DNA from: Tubiluchus corallicola
Taxonomy: Eukaryota > Priapulida > Priapulimorpha > Priapulimorphida > Tubiluchidae
Length of the DNA stretch: 64,000 nucleotides
Assembly: GCA_030141605.1 (NCBI GenBank)
Contig: JAQGDQ010000073.1
Location: 312,001 to 376,000 of the forward strand
Direction: 5' to 3'
Below are positions 47,321 through 64,000 of this stretch, in pieces. The notes under the pieces are model-generated. The model ran no database searches and was not told the origin of the DNA. It worked only from the letters and a program-made list of their open reading frames with translations. Each line of letters opens with the position of its first letter. The stretch's first letter is position 1. Position numbers and translations under genes: made by a program.

Positions 47321-49239
47321 ATTATTACAAATAAATTTATTTTTTAAATTTGACCTTGTGGATCTCACTGAAGACAAATCATCCTTCTATAGATTGTTGC
47401 CATGGTCACTTAAGCAGCCAAGCATCCAAAAGTAAAAGCAGATTTAAGTCAATAAGTTTGTATTACTAATTACTATATGCTAGTTTTGTAGACCATAAAT
47501 GATCATCAATTTTTTTACATACTGTACAACTGTAGAGACATGAAATTGTTTCGTTTTGTTAGTCATTGTTATTATTTTGAACACAGTATGCTCTGCATAA
47601 TAGTAATATTAATATTTCTCTAATTACATACATCCCACTAACAAGCATTTAGATTGTAGACAGCAGGTGAATAGCCGAGTGGCCACAGTGTGCGCTTGTG
47701 TAATGCAAGTTAAAGCACGAGAAAATCCCCCACTTACATGAAGCTTAAAAATTCGTCTTGGCATTTCTTATCTGCTTATATACTGCTTTTTTGCATAAAC
47801 TCTCACGATGACCATTAATTGCAGCCACTTTGACAATAAGTCAGTTCAAACAAATTTAGATAACACTAAGTAATGTTTGAAAAAATAATTAGAGCATTTG
47901 TAGCGCACACGTCACTAACTAAGTAAAAATTTGAAGTACACAGTATCTTGTTAATAAGATCAAAAATACGTTTTTGGTTAGTGAGTATTGCAGTTATAAT
48001 TTATAAGTCTTTCAAGCAGGTAAGTGAAATGCTAAGTAATATAACTTTTCATGGAAAGTTTTTTGGTACATAGTTTAACATTTTCTTTTCTTCACCTGAT
48101 TTAAGTTGTGCGTATATGACGTCTTAATTTGTAGGGTCACGGTCAGAACAGTATTGCGGGAGATTTAAAATGAAAGCAAACAAGAAATCCTTTTAGTGCG
48201 AGTATGAAACAAAATCAACGAAATTGCTATAAAGTAATAATTTCTTAAAGCTATTTTTCTGAAATATACTTCAGGTACTTCTTTTTTGTCCTTTAAAGTA
48301 ATAGTGAGAGTGTCTAGAGAATGGGTGGTCGTTCACCAATTTTCATACTTAATTCGTTCACGATTCTGGTTAGACTCTGGCAGCTTACTACTAAAAGGGC
48401 AGGTTAAAAAGACAGGTATAATGGTGGATCAGGATGAATTTGCATTTTAGAAAACTAGCTTCAATATAATGAGTAACGTTCCGGTCCTCATACAACATTT
48501 ACATTAAAAAAGTTCTGTTGTATGCCTGTGAGTGGCAATGACTAATGAATGTTGTCAGAGCAACGGATATTATTATCTCTGCTTCGAACAACTTGAGTTT
48601 GGTGGAATTTCAGTGAAAGTTTTTATTTTCAACAACAGATGTCAGGAATAGCATTGAAGATTATTTGTAAAGCGAAACACAATTTGACAGTGTTTGCCCG
48701 CCAACATGTAAAGCTAGCTACGATTTGTCAATACTTTAGGAGCGGTAACGGACGAAAGTGTGTTTATTGTATGATTGTATCGTTTTGTGAAATTTGTGTA
48801 TTCTTTCAAATTTAAGAGATAAGTAAGCATTGCGAAGTTTCTTTTTCAATTCATTTTTTCCGCAGAGATTATTTTTGGCAATTGGTTTGGTTTTTAGTTG
48901 AATCATTTTTTAATTAGCTTTCTTTTACTACGTTGTATACCTTACTTTAAAAAATTAATTTATTTTCAATAATTCAGCATTACATGATATTTTGTATTCT
49001 TGTCAAGTTTCATCAGCAAAAAACTAAAATCTGTTCTACAGTTACTAAAAGTGACACGTTTCAAAAGGTTCTTATATTTAACATAGCAAAATAAATAATC
49101 ATACGCACATAAGGTGGCTTGTGTACCTGCTATTTATTTTTTTATGTTCACGTTGTCTTTATTTTACCTACTAACATCATACTATGATTGTAGCTAGCGA
49201 AACGCAACTTTTTCATTCAACAGCTGATATGATCACAGG
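47321..49239. other. AT-rich intergenic DNA; possible tRNA-derived SINE remnant
   Basis: At 47662-47725 the sequence GTGAATAGCCGAGTGGCC has a good tRNA box A (TAGCCGAGTGG), but the box B region is decayed, so a SINE remnant is likelier than a tRNA gene. At 48742-48757 GGAGCGGTAACGGACG contains a MYB-type YAACGG site, which could belong to a CDK1 promoter, unproven. Otherwise nothing. Confidence 0.35.
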
Positions 49240-49735
49240 CAAGATATGATCCAGATCGATATTTAGAATCTTCAAGGGTGCTGACAAGATAGACGAGACA
49301 GTAACAAAACATTTGAACTTCAGATACGTCATAGGACATTTACTTAAAATCAATAAAAAATCTGTCTTAAAATGGGAAAGAAGACAAAATTTCTTTGCAG
49401 CTCATGTTGTATATGCCTGGAACAAGCTTACTGAGTACGTAGTGAGTGCTTCTTCAGTTTCTCAATTTAAAGCTCGATTAGATCGACTCTGGGCCAGTCA
49501 TCTGGAGAAATATATTGATCATAGACTTCCGCAGCAAGACGCTTGGATTTTTGAGAAAATTTATTGCTATCCATCCTAAAAATGAACACACTGACACTAC
49601 TTTCAGGATCGTATCGTTAGTGCCAACTATTAGAATATTCAACATGAATAAAGCATCCAGAGGAGATCAGAGGGGTAAAAAGCGGCCATTTATTCTTAAC
49701 CCCTGTTCACTCTGTAAGCTGTAAGCAACACAAAT
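49240..49735 (+). mobile_element. LINE 3'-terminal fragment related to the one at 42.4-44.5 kb
   Basis: The plus strand reads ...ILRIFKGADKIDETVTKH, then WERRQNFFAAHVVYAWNKLT, VVSASSVSQFKARLDRLW and EKYIDHRLPQQ, ending at a stop near 49577. The last element at 44330-44440 reads RRFTFARRVINEWNMLPDHV and KYIDPRLPQ at the same relative places, so both belong to one LINE clade but are diverged. Only the C-terminal ~100 codons and some 3' sequence are present. Confidence 0.82.
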
Positions 49736-49739
49736 TTAT

Positions 49740-56800
<7,061 letters not shown>

Positions 56801-59415
56801 TCAGCAACAACCATTTGCTCTGTTTATGAGCTCTTTGTGGTGCCTTTGCATTTTTTTATTCATTGTTCATTATGCAATGTTGTATTCTGTTTTATTTGTG
56901 CATCTTGTTACAAGTACTTGTTTCTGTAGTCACTCGTAATTGCGCGTCTTATTAAATATGTGTAATTGTTGGTCTCTGCTAATGATTTCTGTTCTGTGAT
57001 CGACAGTGGGCATTTTTGCTTACAGGGTGTAAACAGTAGTAGATTTGCATACAGTTTTTTCTTGCTGATGTAGCTTACCTGCTGATAACATAGTTCTAAA
57101 ACAGATATTAAACCTTTTGATGATGATTGCTTGCTACTTGACAGGTGAATCATACAGAATCAACTTCTTTAAAACTTAGTGTACTAGTCAATAGCTATTA
57201 TTAAAATGTCTAACAAATTTTTCTGTATGAAATTTTGTAAATCTTTGCACAACTGTATGTATATATGGAAAGCACAGTGTGTGAAAACTTTATCCAAGGG
57301 GTCTTAAATGACTCTGATTCCTTCTCTACATAACGGTACCGGCTCATCTTATAGCATGTTGCAAAACCATTGATTGCTGTATAATTACTATTGATGAGCT
57401 AGTTAATTACCAGAATACAGTCTTTGCCAGGTTGGCCTTATTTGCACTATAATTCTCAGTTATAATTATTATTCCCATTCATTCCCAATAGCAAAACTAA
57501 GTTTGGTATTAAATTACAGGTTGCCTTATTACGGGGTTTGTCATTACCTCTGTGGTACAGAGTCACAGGCTTGGGAGTTTATCCCTAAGGTAGTTGTACA
57601 ACAAGAAAATTACTAGAAGGTATGACTTCTGTTTGGAGCTTCAAAATTTCTTCAATTTACAAACATAGTTCACATATACAATATATGATGTACGCAACCA
57701 ACTAATAGGACTTTTAATCTTCGAAATGCGATTGCATTGCAGCTTTACACTGCCTCTTCATGCCACTCGGCTGTTTTTCAGGTTCTAGCATTTCACAAGC
57801 TCTTTGTCAGTTCTTCAGAATTACTATGAATTTACTTATTATATCTGTTTTTATATGCTCTGCTTTTTATTTGTAAACATTGTACACATAATTTGTTATG
57901 TTTAGTAATCTTCATGTAGTTCATATGATGGTACATTCACTGAATTTTAGAATCATATAAATAAACCATTTTGTCAATGAAAAGTTCTATAGTTTCTACT
58001 GTCTTGTTAGTGTATCACAACAATATTATTATATTTCAGTCTAATTGTCTACTGTTATACAGCTTCCTTTTCTTGTACTTTGCAAACATGCCACTTTATT
58101 TATCTTAATCTTATATTTTGTATAACAAACGTATGTATGTGACACTGTGAAAGTAATAGGTGTGCTAAAACTGCTAAAATTAACTTGGTGATTTGGGAAA
58201 TCATAGTATATATACAGTATATATGTTCTATACAAGTTCTAAATAAACAGTTTGTTATTAGTTTTGTAATTTTGACTTCAATGTCTTCATTCTAAAGAGG
58301 TGTCAGAAAATTAACATATATCTTAATTATGTGTTTGTATTAATACGTGTATTATTGCAAATAATTTTTTTATTCATTTAATAAAACTATATCAACGCAT
58401 TAATTGGTTAAAATTAACTTTTTCTTTCAAACCCAACTGCTTTATCTAGAAAGAATGTTAAGTTTGGTGTGGCTTTTGTTATTCTTATTTGTACACAGGC
58501 AGCTCTATTTTTATTAATGATAATGAATAAAGTTGATCAAAGTTCATTGTGCTACGGGAGAACGAGTAAAAAGAGATCGACTGTGATTCATGTCATTTTC
58601 CAGTATTATATGTTTCACGTAAACTGCAGTAAGCAAACTTTCGAATGCAACATTTAGCAAATGCTATTGAATTAATATGCATAGGTTTGAATGTGTTTGG
58701 TTTACCAAAAAGTTTGTTAATATTTGTCCAGTAATTAAGCCATCACTTAGTAACTCCTCATTAGCAAAAAGTGCAACACTAACAGATCTTGTCAGAATAA
58801 CAAGCAAAAAGTAAGACGATAGAAAAGGACGACTATTTGCGTTTTGTATGGATGGAGTGCAGAAAATGTCTGCAGTGCTACAGATGTTGCACGTTATGCT
58901 AAATCTTTAAATTTAAATGATATGCAAATGACTCAAGGCACTCAGGAAAAAATACCTATCATATAATCTTTTCGAACAATACTATTGCCGATTTTTGCAT
59001 TATCAGTTCTTGCCATTGGAATGCATCTCAATGCTTTTAAGCTACATTTCCCATAGAATATATGGTTTCATTTAATCGCGCGAAGTTACACTGGAATGCA
59101 TTACCCCCAGGTTGAGCCAGAACTGACTGTACTTTAATGATTAACACAATTACTGGATGAAACTTATCTAATAAACAATATATTCGCAACTTGTAAAAAG
59201 ACGATTCATAAAGAAAATGTTTATTGACTATGTACAAATTGGGCTTTTCACTTGAAATCTTGTTTAATAATCTGCTACTTGGACTTCAAAGCTTTGTTGT
59301 CAAGATACCAAAGATAGCTAAATCAAGCAGAAATGCATTTCAGAAAATCCTCACAAAACTTTGAAGCCAATGGTCCTGACTATGTTAACACCTGTAATTT
59401 GCTGTATCATAACAT
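56801..59415. other. Convergent intergenic region between CDK1 and MRPL1
   Basis: Presumed 3' UTRs of both genes. AATAAA sites on the plus strand occur at about 57960 and 58243 and could serve CDK1. No coding feature; frames at 56703-56939 and 58469-58657 are not supported. Confidence 0.45.
59220..59225 (-). terminator. Candidate MRPL1 polyadenylation signal
   Basis: AATAAA on the minus strand (TTTATT on the plus), about 190 nt beyond the MRPL1 stop codon. The position is reasonable; cleavage was not tested. Confidence 0.4.
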
Positions 59416-62400
59416 TTAATTAATAGCGCTTTCTTTTTCGTCTAGTTCCTCTTTTTCTGCATCTTCCATCTCTCGTTCTTCCTTTTCCACAGCTTTGCGT
59501 TTGCTCGCTTCATTTTTGTAGATGGCAGCAATGTCAATTAAAAAATGTTCGAGTGAAGGAGGGCACGTGACGAAAGCCTTTGTAATGAATTCCTTGGACA
59601 CTGCAAAACAAGTTAGTGACTATTTTGAGTTAATGGAATAATTGTTATCACTGGATTAAATAAATTTGTAGTTCTCTGCCTGGAACAGCCTAGGGCCTTT
59701 TTATTGCCTATGATTGCACACATAAAATTCATTAATGTCTGATGTCACAGACTAAACATGCACAAATCAGTAATAAGCAAAATGAGAAATTTTTGAAAGT
59801 ATCACGACCACTTATTTTTGACTATGTAATCTCCAGTGGTAAGAAATTTAACTAACAACTTTCGGACAAGTATTAAATAATCTTATTACACGGTCTTCAA
59901 TTTGGAATACTATGGTTCTTTAGAGTCTAGACCTAAACAGCATAATGTAACATGCATTTCAAAAACCAAATTTTTCCCAAAACTTACATGATTTAGCCGG
60001 TTTGTGCGACATCACAGCATAGATCATAGTAGCAATATTTTCCTCTAGTTCTCTTGTAGGCATGTCTAACTGCAAAAACAAAATAACAATATAGACACCA
60101 TTACTGATGCAAAGGCACTTCAGCACCTAATGTCCACTGATAAAGTTTAACATGGAAATATAAAATACCTGATGTTTGTTTAATGTGGCAACATGACTGT
60201 AATGTGTTTTGCAAACAACAAAACCATGCAAGATTGCACGTGTAAATTCAATTAAGTTCAATTCAAATTTTTATTCTGGTAACTAAGACCATATAAAATA
60301 CAAATACAGTATAAAATGAAATAAAAAATAGAAAATTAAAATGCAAAGACAGGGTTAGTAAATTAAGAGTTAAATAAATTTTAGAAACTAATTTTGTACT
60401 ATTTCTTTCCATTTCAGCAGTTATAATACCATTGCTAGTGTGGAGCAATAACCGGTTGCAAATGCTATAACATGATATTCTGCGAATCTGACTAAAATAG
60501 GGTAGAGATAGACACGTGCCAGAAGTACTACTATCATGTAAAGCTCATGTAACTTAAAATTCTATAATAATAACAATAATAATAATAATAATAATAATAT
60601 TTATTTAAAGTCGGCTTTTGGATCAACAATTAACATTAGCTCAAAGAGCTATTATCGCCGACTGTAAATAACAACCTACAACTACATAACAAAGACTATT
60701 ATTACCCCACTTTTACCCTAAATCCACAGGGCAACAGCAGGTACCATTTTTAAAGTCTTTGGTATGACTCGGCTGCTGGTTCGAACTCACGACCTCCCAG
60801 ACGTAAAGCAGACACATTACCACTAGACTAAACCGTCTGGTCAATTATTAACACATGTAATCAATTATGAAAATACCTGACAACACCAGAATTAAAGATA
60901 TAGCCATACAAATTCTAAAGGACTACAGGCATAGTCATAATTTGTTTGATTGCTCAGTTTACACTAAAACGTAAATGCAGTAACAACATCAACAGCAACA
61001 AAGATGTGTCTTTTAATGATGAGCAACAGATATTTACACTTCACATTAAACATAGAAGTGCATTAGTTTCTATAATTGTAAAATAATATAACTTTGTATA
61101 TTCAATTACATTTGTAGGTGAAAACATATGTAACTGTTAAGTTAATAAAGTTATTCATAAAAAGTGGAATCATTGATCAATTAAAGCATTATTGAATAAC
61201 GTTCTCAGTTGGGCATGCTCGTGCATGTATATCATCATTAGCGATGCCAGTGGAATACATTCATTTATCTAGAGGTGCAAGCATTTGTCACCAAAAACAA
61301 GTTATCTAATTCTTACCTTTATTAATCTAATTACAGAATACATCAATACTCCTCATCTAAAATCAATACTAGATTTGATTTTCTGGATGTAGTCTATGGA
61401 CTATGCAATCACACAGTGAGCTTCTTCATCAGTGAGTTTGATCAGTTATATAATCTTAGGAATTTACATTTCTGCACTTGTCTGGTATAAATTTAAAACT
61501 TTAAGTTAGTTTAAGTTTATTAATTTATAAAGCCCACTATCTATAATGCAATATTCTAAGGGGCTGTACAGTGCACAGAAAATACAAATTCTGACAGTTA
61601 ATAAAAAAACATTAATATAATACTGGTATAAAACATTAATCCTAAAAGTTGAAATTAGCAAACTGTTGTTAGTAAAACTGGGAAATATTAAAATTTATGT
61701 AAAATAAAGCTATAACAGTTCATATGCAATTGTAAATAAAACAGTTTTCACCAGTGATTTGAAAAAAGCAAAAGAAAATTCAGAATGTATATGAACTTCC
61801 AAGGAATTCCTCAAATTTAGTGCACCATGAGAGAATGCCTTTGAATCTTGATCCCGCTTTAGTTTTGCCTGTAGGTACCCAAGTGATGACTGATTTAATG
61901 CCAGAATGTATATATTCTGCCTGGTCAATTTATGGTAATTGGCATATGGTATATTCTGCTCGTTTATGGTAACTTACCGTTCCTACTTTGGTCACGACGT
62001 CAGAATAGCTGTGCACATTTTCTGGCTTTACAGATCGATATCGAATTCCTTTCGTAAAATTTTCAACAACGTCCTTGATATTCGTTCCCACTGAACCTGT
62101 AAGAGTAAAACATGTTAGTAAAAACAGGTTACATGATATATAACAAGGTTGTGAGACAAAGTAATACATGTATCAGGCAAAGATTAAAATTTGAGGTCTT
62201 GTATCTGTGATATATATTCCTCTATATTAAATTTAATAATATTTTGTGAAATTGTTTTGTAATATTTTCCAGGAAAGCTGCATCCCTGTACTGCTGTCGT
62301 ATAAAGAAAAAAAATAGGGCATCTTCCCAGGTCATGTTTCATTTGTGGTTTAAAATGTACATTTAATTTACTATAAAATTATCACAGAAATGTTTCTGAT

Positions 62401-64000
62401 AAATAAATATTAGCTTAGAAATCTAAGTAATGCACCCACAAGCCTAGCTAATGCTACTGTACAAGTGTGACTGTTGCAAAAAATTACCAAATATCTGGAA
62501 TATTTGTCTGTAAAAGCGAAAATTGAAATATAGCATGCTAACATGCCTTACATTCACTTTTGGTTCTTTCATTGATATACTTATTCCTGCAAAAATTTCT
62601 AGCAAATGTAAAGTTGATAAGTATGATATCAACCCAAACTTGAAACAGCCTTCTAACAAGTTGAACTATTTTCTGCCCTCTCTATACAATACTGCACCAT
62701 CATCTAATTTAAATGCTTGTGATGCATTATATGAAGCTGGGCCAAATAGCTAAAAATGATCTATCTAAACCAAAATTTAGAAGACATTTGTAAGTGACAT
62801 TGATATACAGATAATATTAATATTAAGTGCTTTTGCAAAATTACTGCCTAAAGCCTACTCAAGTTGTCAAACATTAAACCTCTTACAAGGCTTATGAAAC
62901 TATCAATTACCTAATCTGCTATTGGGAAACATTTTCTTCAAGTAACCACGTAAGGAAACCAACTCTGGCAACATTTCTTGTGTGGAGACAATAAACTCAA
63001 AATCATTCTTGACAAGTGTTCCTTTCTCAAACTGAAAAAAAGTAAATTTCCATTCTGCATCAGGGGCACAGCCAGGTTCTAAAGTCAGGGGGGAACAAGC
63101 ACATAAAAAGGTACCGTGACACATGTCAAACAATTTTTAATGTACTAATTATACATTTTAATTTTGTGTTTAAAATTAAAACATGAGGGAGATACTGTTT
63201 TAAAGGAAGTGCATATGTGTTATTTCGTATATAAATGACAGTAGGCCTACTACTAGACAATCGTGAGACAAAAAACTATTATAATAATTAGATGTGGGGC
63301 AATTTTATTCTTGGTGCCTCCACAAGCCTAGCTAATGCTACTGTACAGATGTGACTGTTGCAAAAAATTATAAGTCAACCTTGACAAATGAGTTGCGTAA
63401 ATGCACACTCATTTCAAAAACATGAGAGACAGGTTGGTCAAATAAAGCAATGACTCCAGAAAATTCTTCCGAGGCCATGCGATTAAAAAAATAATAAATG
63501 ATTCGACTTTTATCGTACAAGTGAACTAACGAGTTGACTCGTTGCTCACCCATTAGCTATGCCACTGCTCTGTATCACAAACATACTTTCAAATAGTTTT
63601 CCACTATTGTAAAATAATTGTCAATCTCTCTGTGTTAAGTACTAAGTTAACATTTTATAAAATCTTAAAATCTGCTTAAAACAATGTTTATTTTGTATAT
63701 TTATTAATAAAAATCGCAGTCAATAAAAATAACTCTCACTGGATGATTTTTTTTTAAATAAAAGAGCCACGAATAAAACTGGGAAATGATACAGATTTTG
63801 CTAATAACACAACAGATCAGTATATTCCAGCATGACACACATATACACGTGTAAACATCTATTACGCTCCAGTCACGGTTGAGCAAGAAACTGCCCAAAA
63901 ATTCAATATAAAGAAAAATTTTATAGAAGCTATACCTGTTTGACGATCTCGATTCCACCAGCCATCTTTGCTCCAGCTTCAAGTGCTATCTGTTTTTCTT
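59416..64000 (-). CDS. MRPL1: Mitochondrial ribosomal protein L1 (uL1m), C-terminal five exons (5' part outside window)
   Basis: Minus-strand coding exons: 64000-63936 (continues off the window), 63031-62911, 62096-61978, 60069-59988, 59600-59416 (TAA). All phases agree; about 190 residues visible. The protein is the L1-stalk component of the mitochondrial large ribosomal subunit and binds 16S-type rRNA. Visible L1 signatures: ALEAGAKMAGGIEIVKQ (the bacterial AxEAGA..VGG.E.I box), DFEFIVSTQEMLPELVSLRG (DFDVVIA.PD.M..V..L.), KKMFPNSRLGSVGTNI (counterpart of GLMPNPK.GTVT..), FTKGIRYRS and LDMPTRELEENIATMIYAV (counterpart of the final L1 helix). The C-terminus is a charged Glu/Lys-rich coil (KAVEKEEREMEDAEKEELDE), longer than in bacteria as is usual for the mitochondrial form. 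The cytosolic paralogue RPL10A is a poorer fit. Confidence 0.87.
60240..60300 (-). mobile_element. Possible LINE 3' UTR fragment
   Basis: AATTCAAATTTTTATTCTGG with a GTAACTAAGACCATATAAAA extension reads on the minus strand like the polyA-proximal end of a LINE. It is short and uncertain. Confidence 0.25.
60563..60842 (-). mobile_element. tRNA-derived SINE in an MRPL1 intron
   Basis: On the minus strand the element starts with a tRNA-like head: GACGGTTTAGTCTAGTGG (box A) and, about 35 nt later, GTGAGTTCGAACC (box B), the two internal RNA polymerase III promoter boxes at tRNA spacing. A non-tRNA body of about 170 bp follows (through TTTAGGGTAAAAGTGGGG and GTCGGCGATAATAGCTC) and then a 3' end GCCGACTTTAAATAAA with an (ATT)n tail. 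GTCGGC near the middle and GCCGAC near the end could pair. Head, body and simple-repeat tail are the standard SINE layout. No target duplication was identified. The head is no longer a foldable tRNA with a proper acceptor stem, so it is not a tRNA gene. Confidence 0.85.
61495..61930 (-). mobile_element. LINE 3'-terminal fragment in an MRPL1 intron
   Basis: The minus-strand frame 61928-61710 reads DSKAFSHGALNLRNSLEVHI and FAFFKSLVKTVLF, the usual C-terminal AFS..A..LWN.LP..I..S..FK..LKT.LF pattern of LINE polyproteins (Trp replaced by Arg here). The 3' side runs through GCATTATAGATAGTGGGC to an AATAAACTTAAAC-type tail near 61500. It is 5'-truncated and in the same orientation as the host gene. 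Confidence 0.75.
62437..62486. repeat. 50-bp direct repeat, left copy
   Basis: CACAAGCCTAGCTAATGCTA...GTTGCAAAAAATTA; matches 63321-63370 at 48 of 50 positions in the same orientation, 884 bp away. The pair brackets the MRPL1 exon 63031-62911. Confidence 0.9.
63321..63370. repeat. 50-bp direct repeat, right copy
   Basis: Partner of 62437-62486. Next to it (63058-63120) the minus strand reads CCCCCCTGACTTTAGAACCT and GGCTGTGCCCCTG, a phrase common at decayed DNA-transposon ends, so the repeat may be transposon-derived. Confidence 0.9.

Noticed and set aside
60740-60842. Genuine tRNA gene
   Set aside because: Box A and B are present but there is no acceptor-stem pairing, and a SINE body and ATT tail follow.
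63368-63553. Minus-strand 61-residue frame as an extra MRPL1 exon
   Set aside because: The flanking MRPL1 exons (64000-63936 and 63031-62911) already join in phase and match L1 without a gap; the frame has no L1 similarity.

Overview
This is a gene-sparse, AT-rich window from an animal nuclear genome. The genes are split into short exons with GT-AG introns, the products are animal proteins (an interferon regulatory factor, mitochondrial glutamate dehydrogenase with an antenna, a PSTAIRE CDK1, mitochondrial ribosomal protein L1), and TTAGGG-type repeats, LINEs, a tRNA-derived SINE and several DNA-transposon families fill the rest. The divergent, short IRF suggests an invertebrate, possibly a non-bilaterian such as a sponge; the sequence alone does not settle the phylum. 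All gene models below were built by hand from splice sites and phase continuity, so untranslated exons are mostly missing.

Layout: 1-2477 (+) the last four coding exons of an SLC35F6-like transporter. 3460-4250 (-) a decayed LINE reverse-transcriptase fragment. 7916-8849 a 934-bp palindrome-rich inverted-repeat element with a perfect 7-bp target duplication. 9354-15425 (-) a complete IRF-family transcription factor gene; its long fourth and fifth introns hold a second LINE, an 82-bp tandem triplication and a block of degenerate telomere-like repeats. 15.5-28.8 kb is repeat-dominated: a LINE 3' end, a 32-bp minisatellite, microsatellites, a 521-bp hAT element with an 8-bp target duplication, and a 601-bp foldback element flanked by TA. 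28829-40323 (-) glutamate dehydrogenase, ten coding exons, complete, with a pogo-like element in one intron. 42.3 kb a promoter-like patch (CACGTG, CCAAT, TATA-like). 42434-44470 (+) a LINE with a 445-bp hAT-type MITE nested in its reverse-transcriptase region. 45-49.7 kb microsatellite, unidentified coding-like remnants and another LINE tail. 50283-56800 (+) a complete CDK1 gene in six coding exons. 59416-64000 (-) the 3' five exons of MRPL1, convergent with CDK1 and running off the right edge, with a tRNA-SINE and a LINE tail in its introns.

The genes do not form a pathway or operon; they are independent housekeeping and regulatory loci. The most interesting items are the IRF with substitutions at the base-reading positions of its recognition helix, the palindromic 934-bp element of uncertain superfamily, the telomere-like block inside the IRF gene, and the clear nested-transposon stratigraphy.
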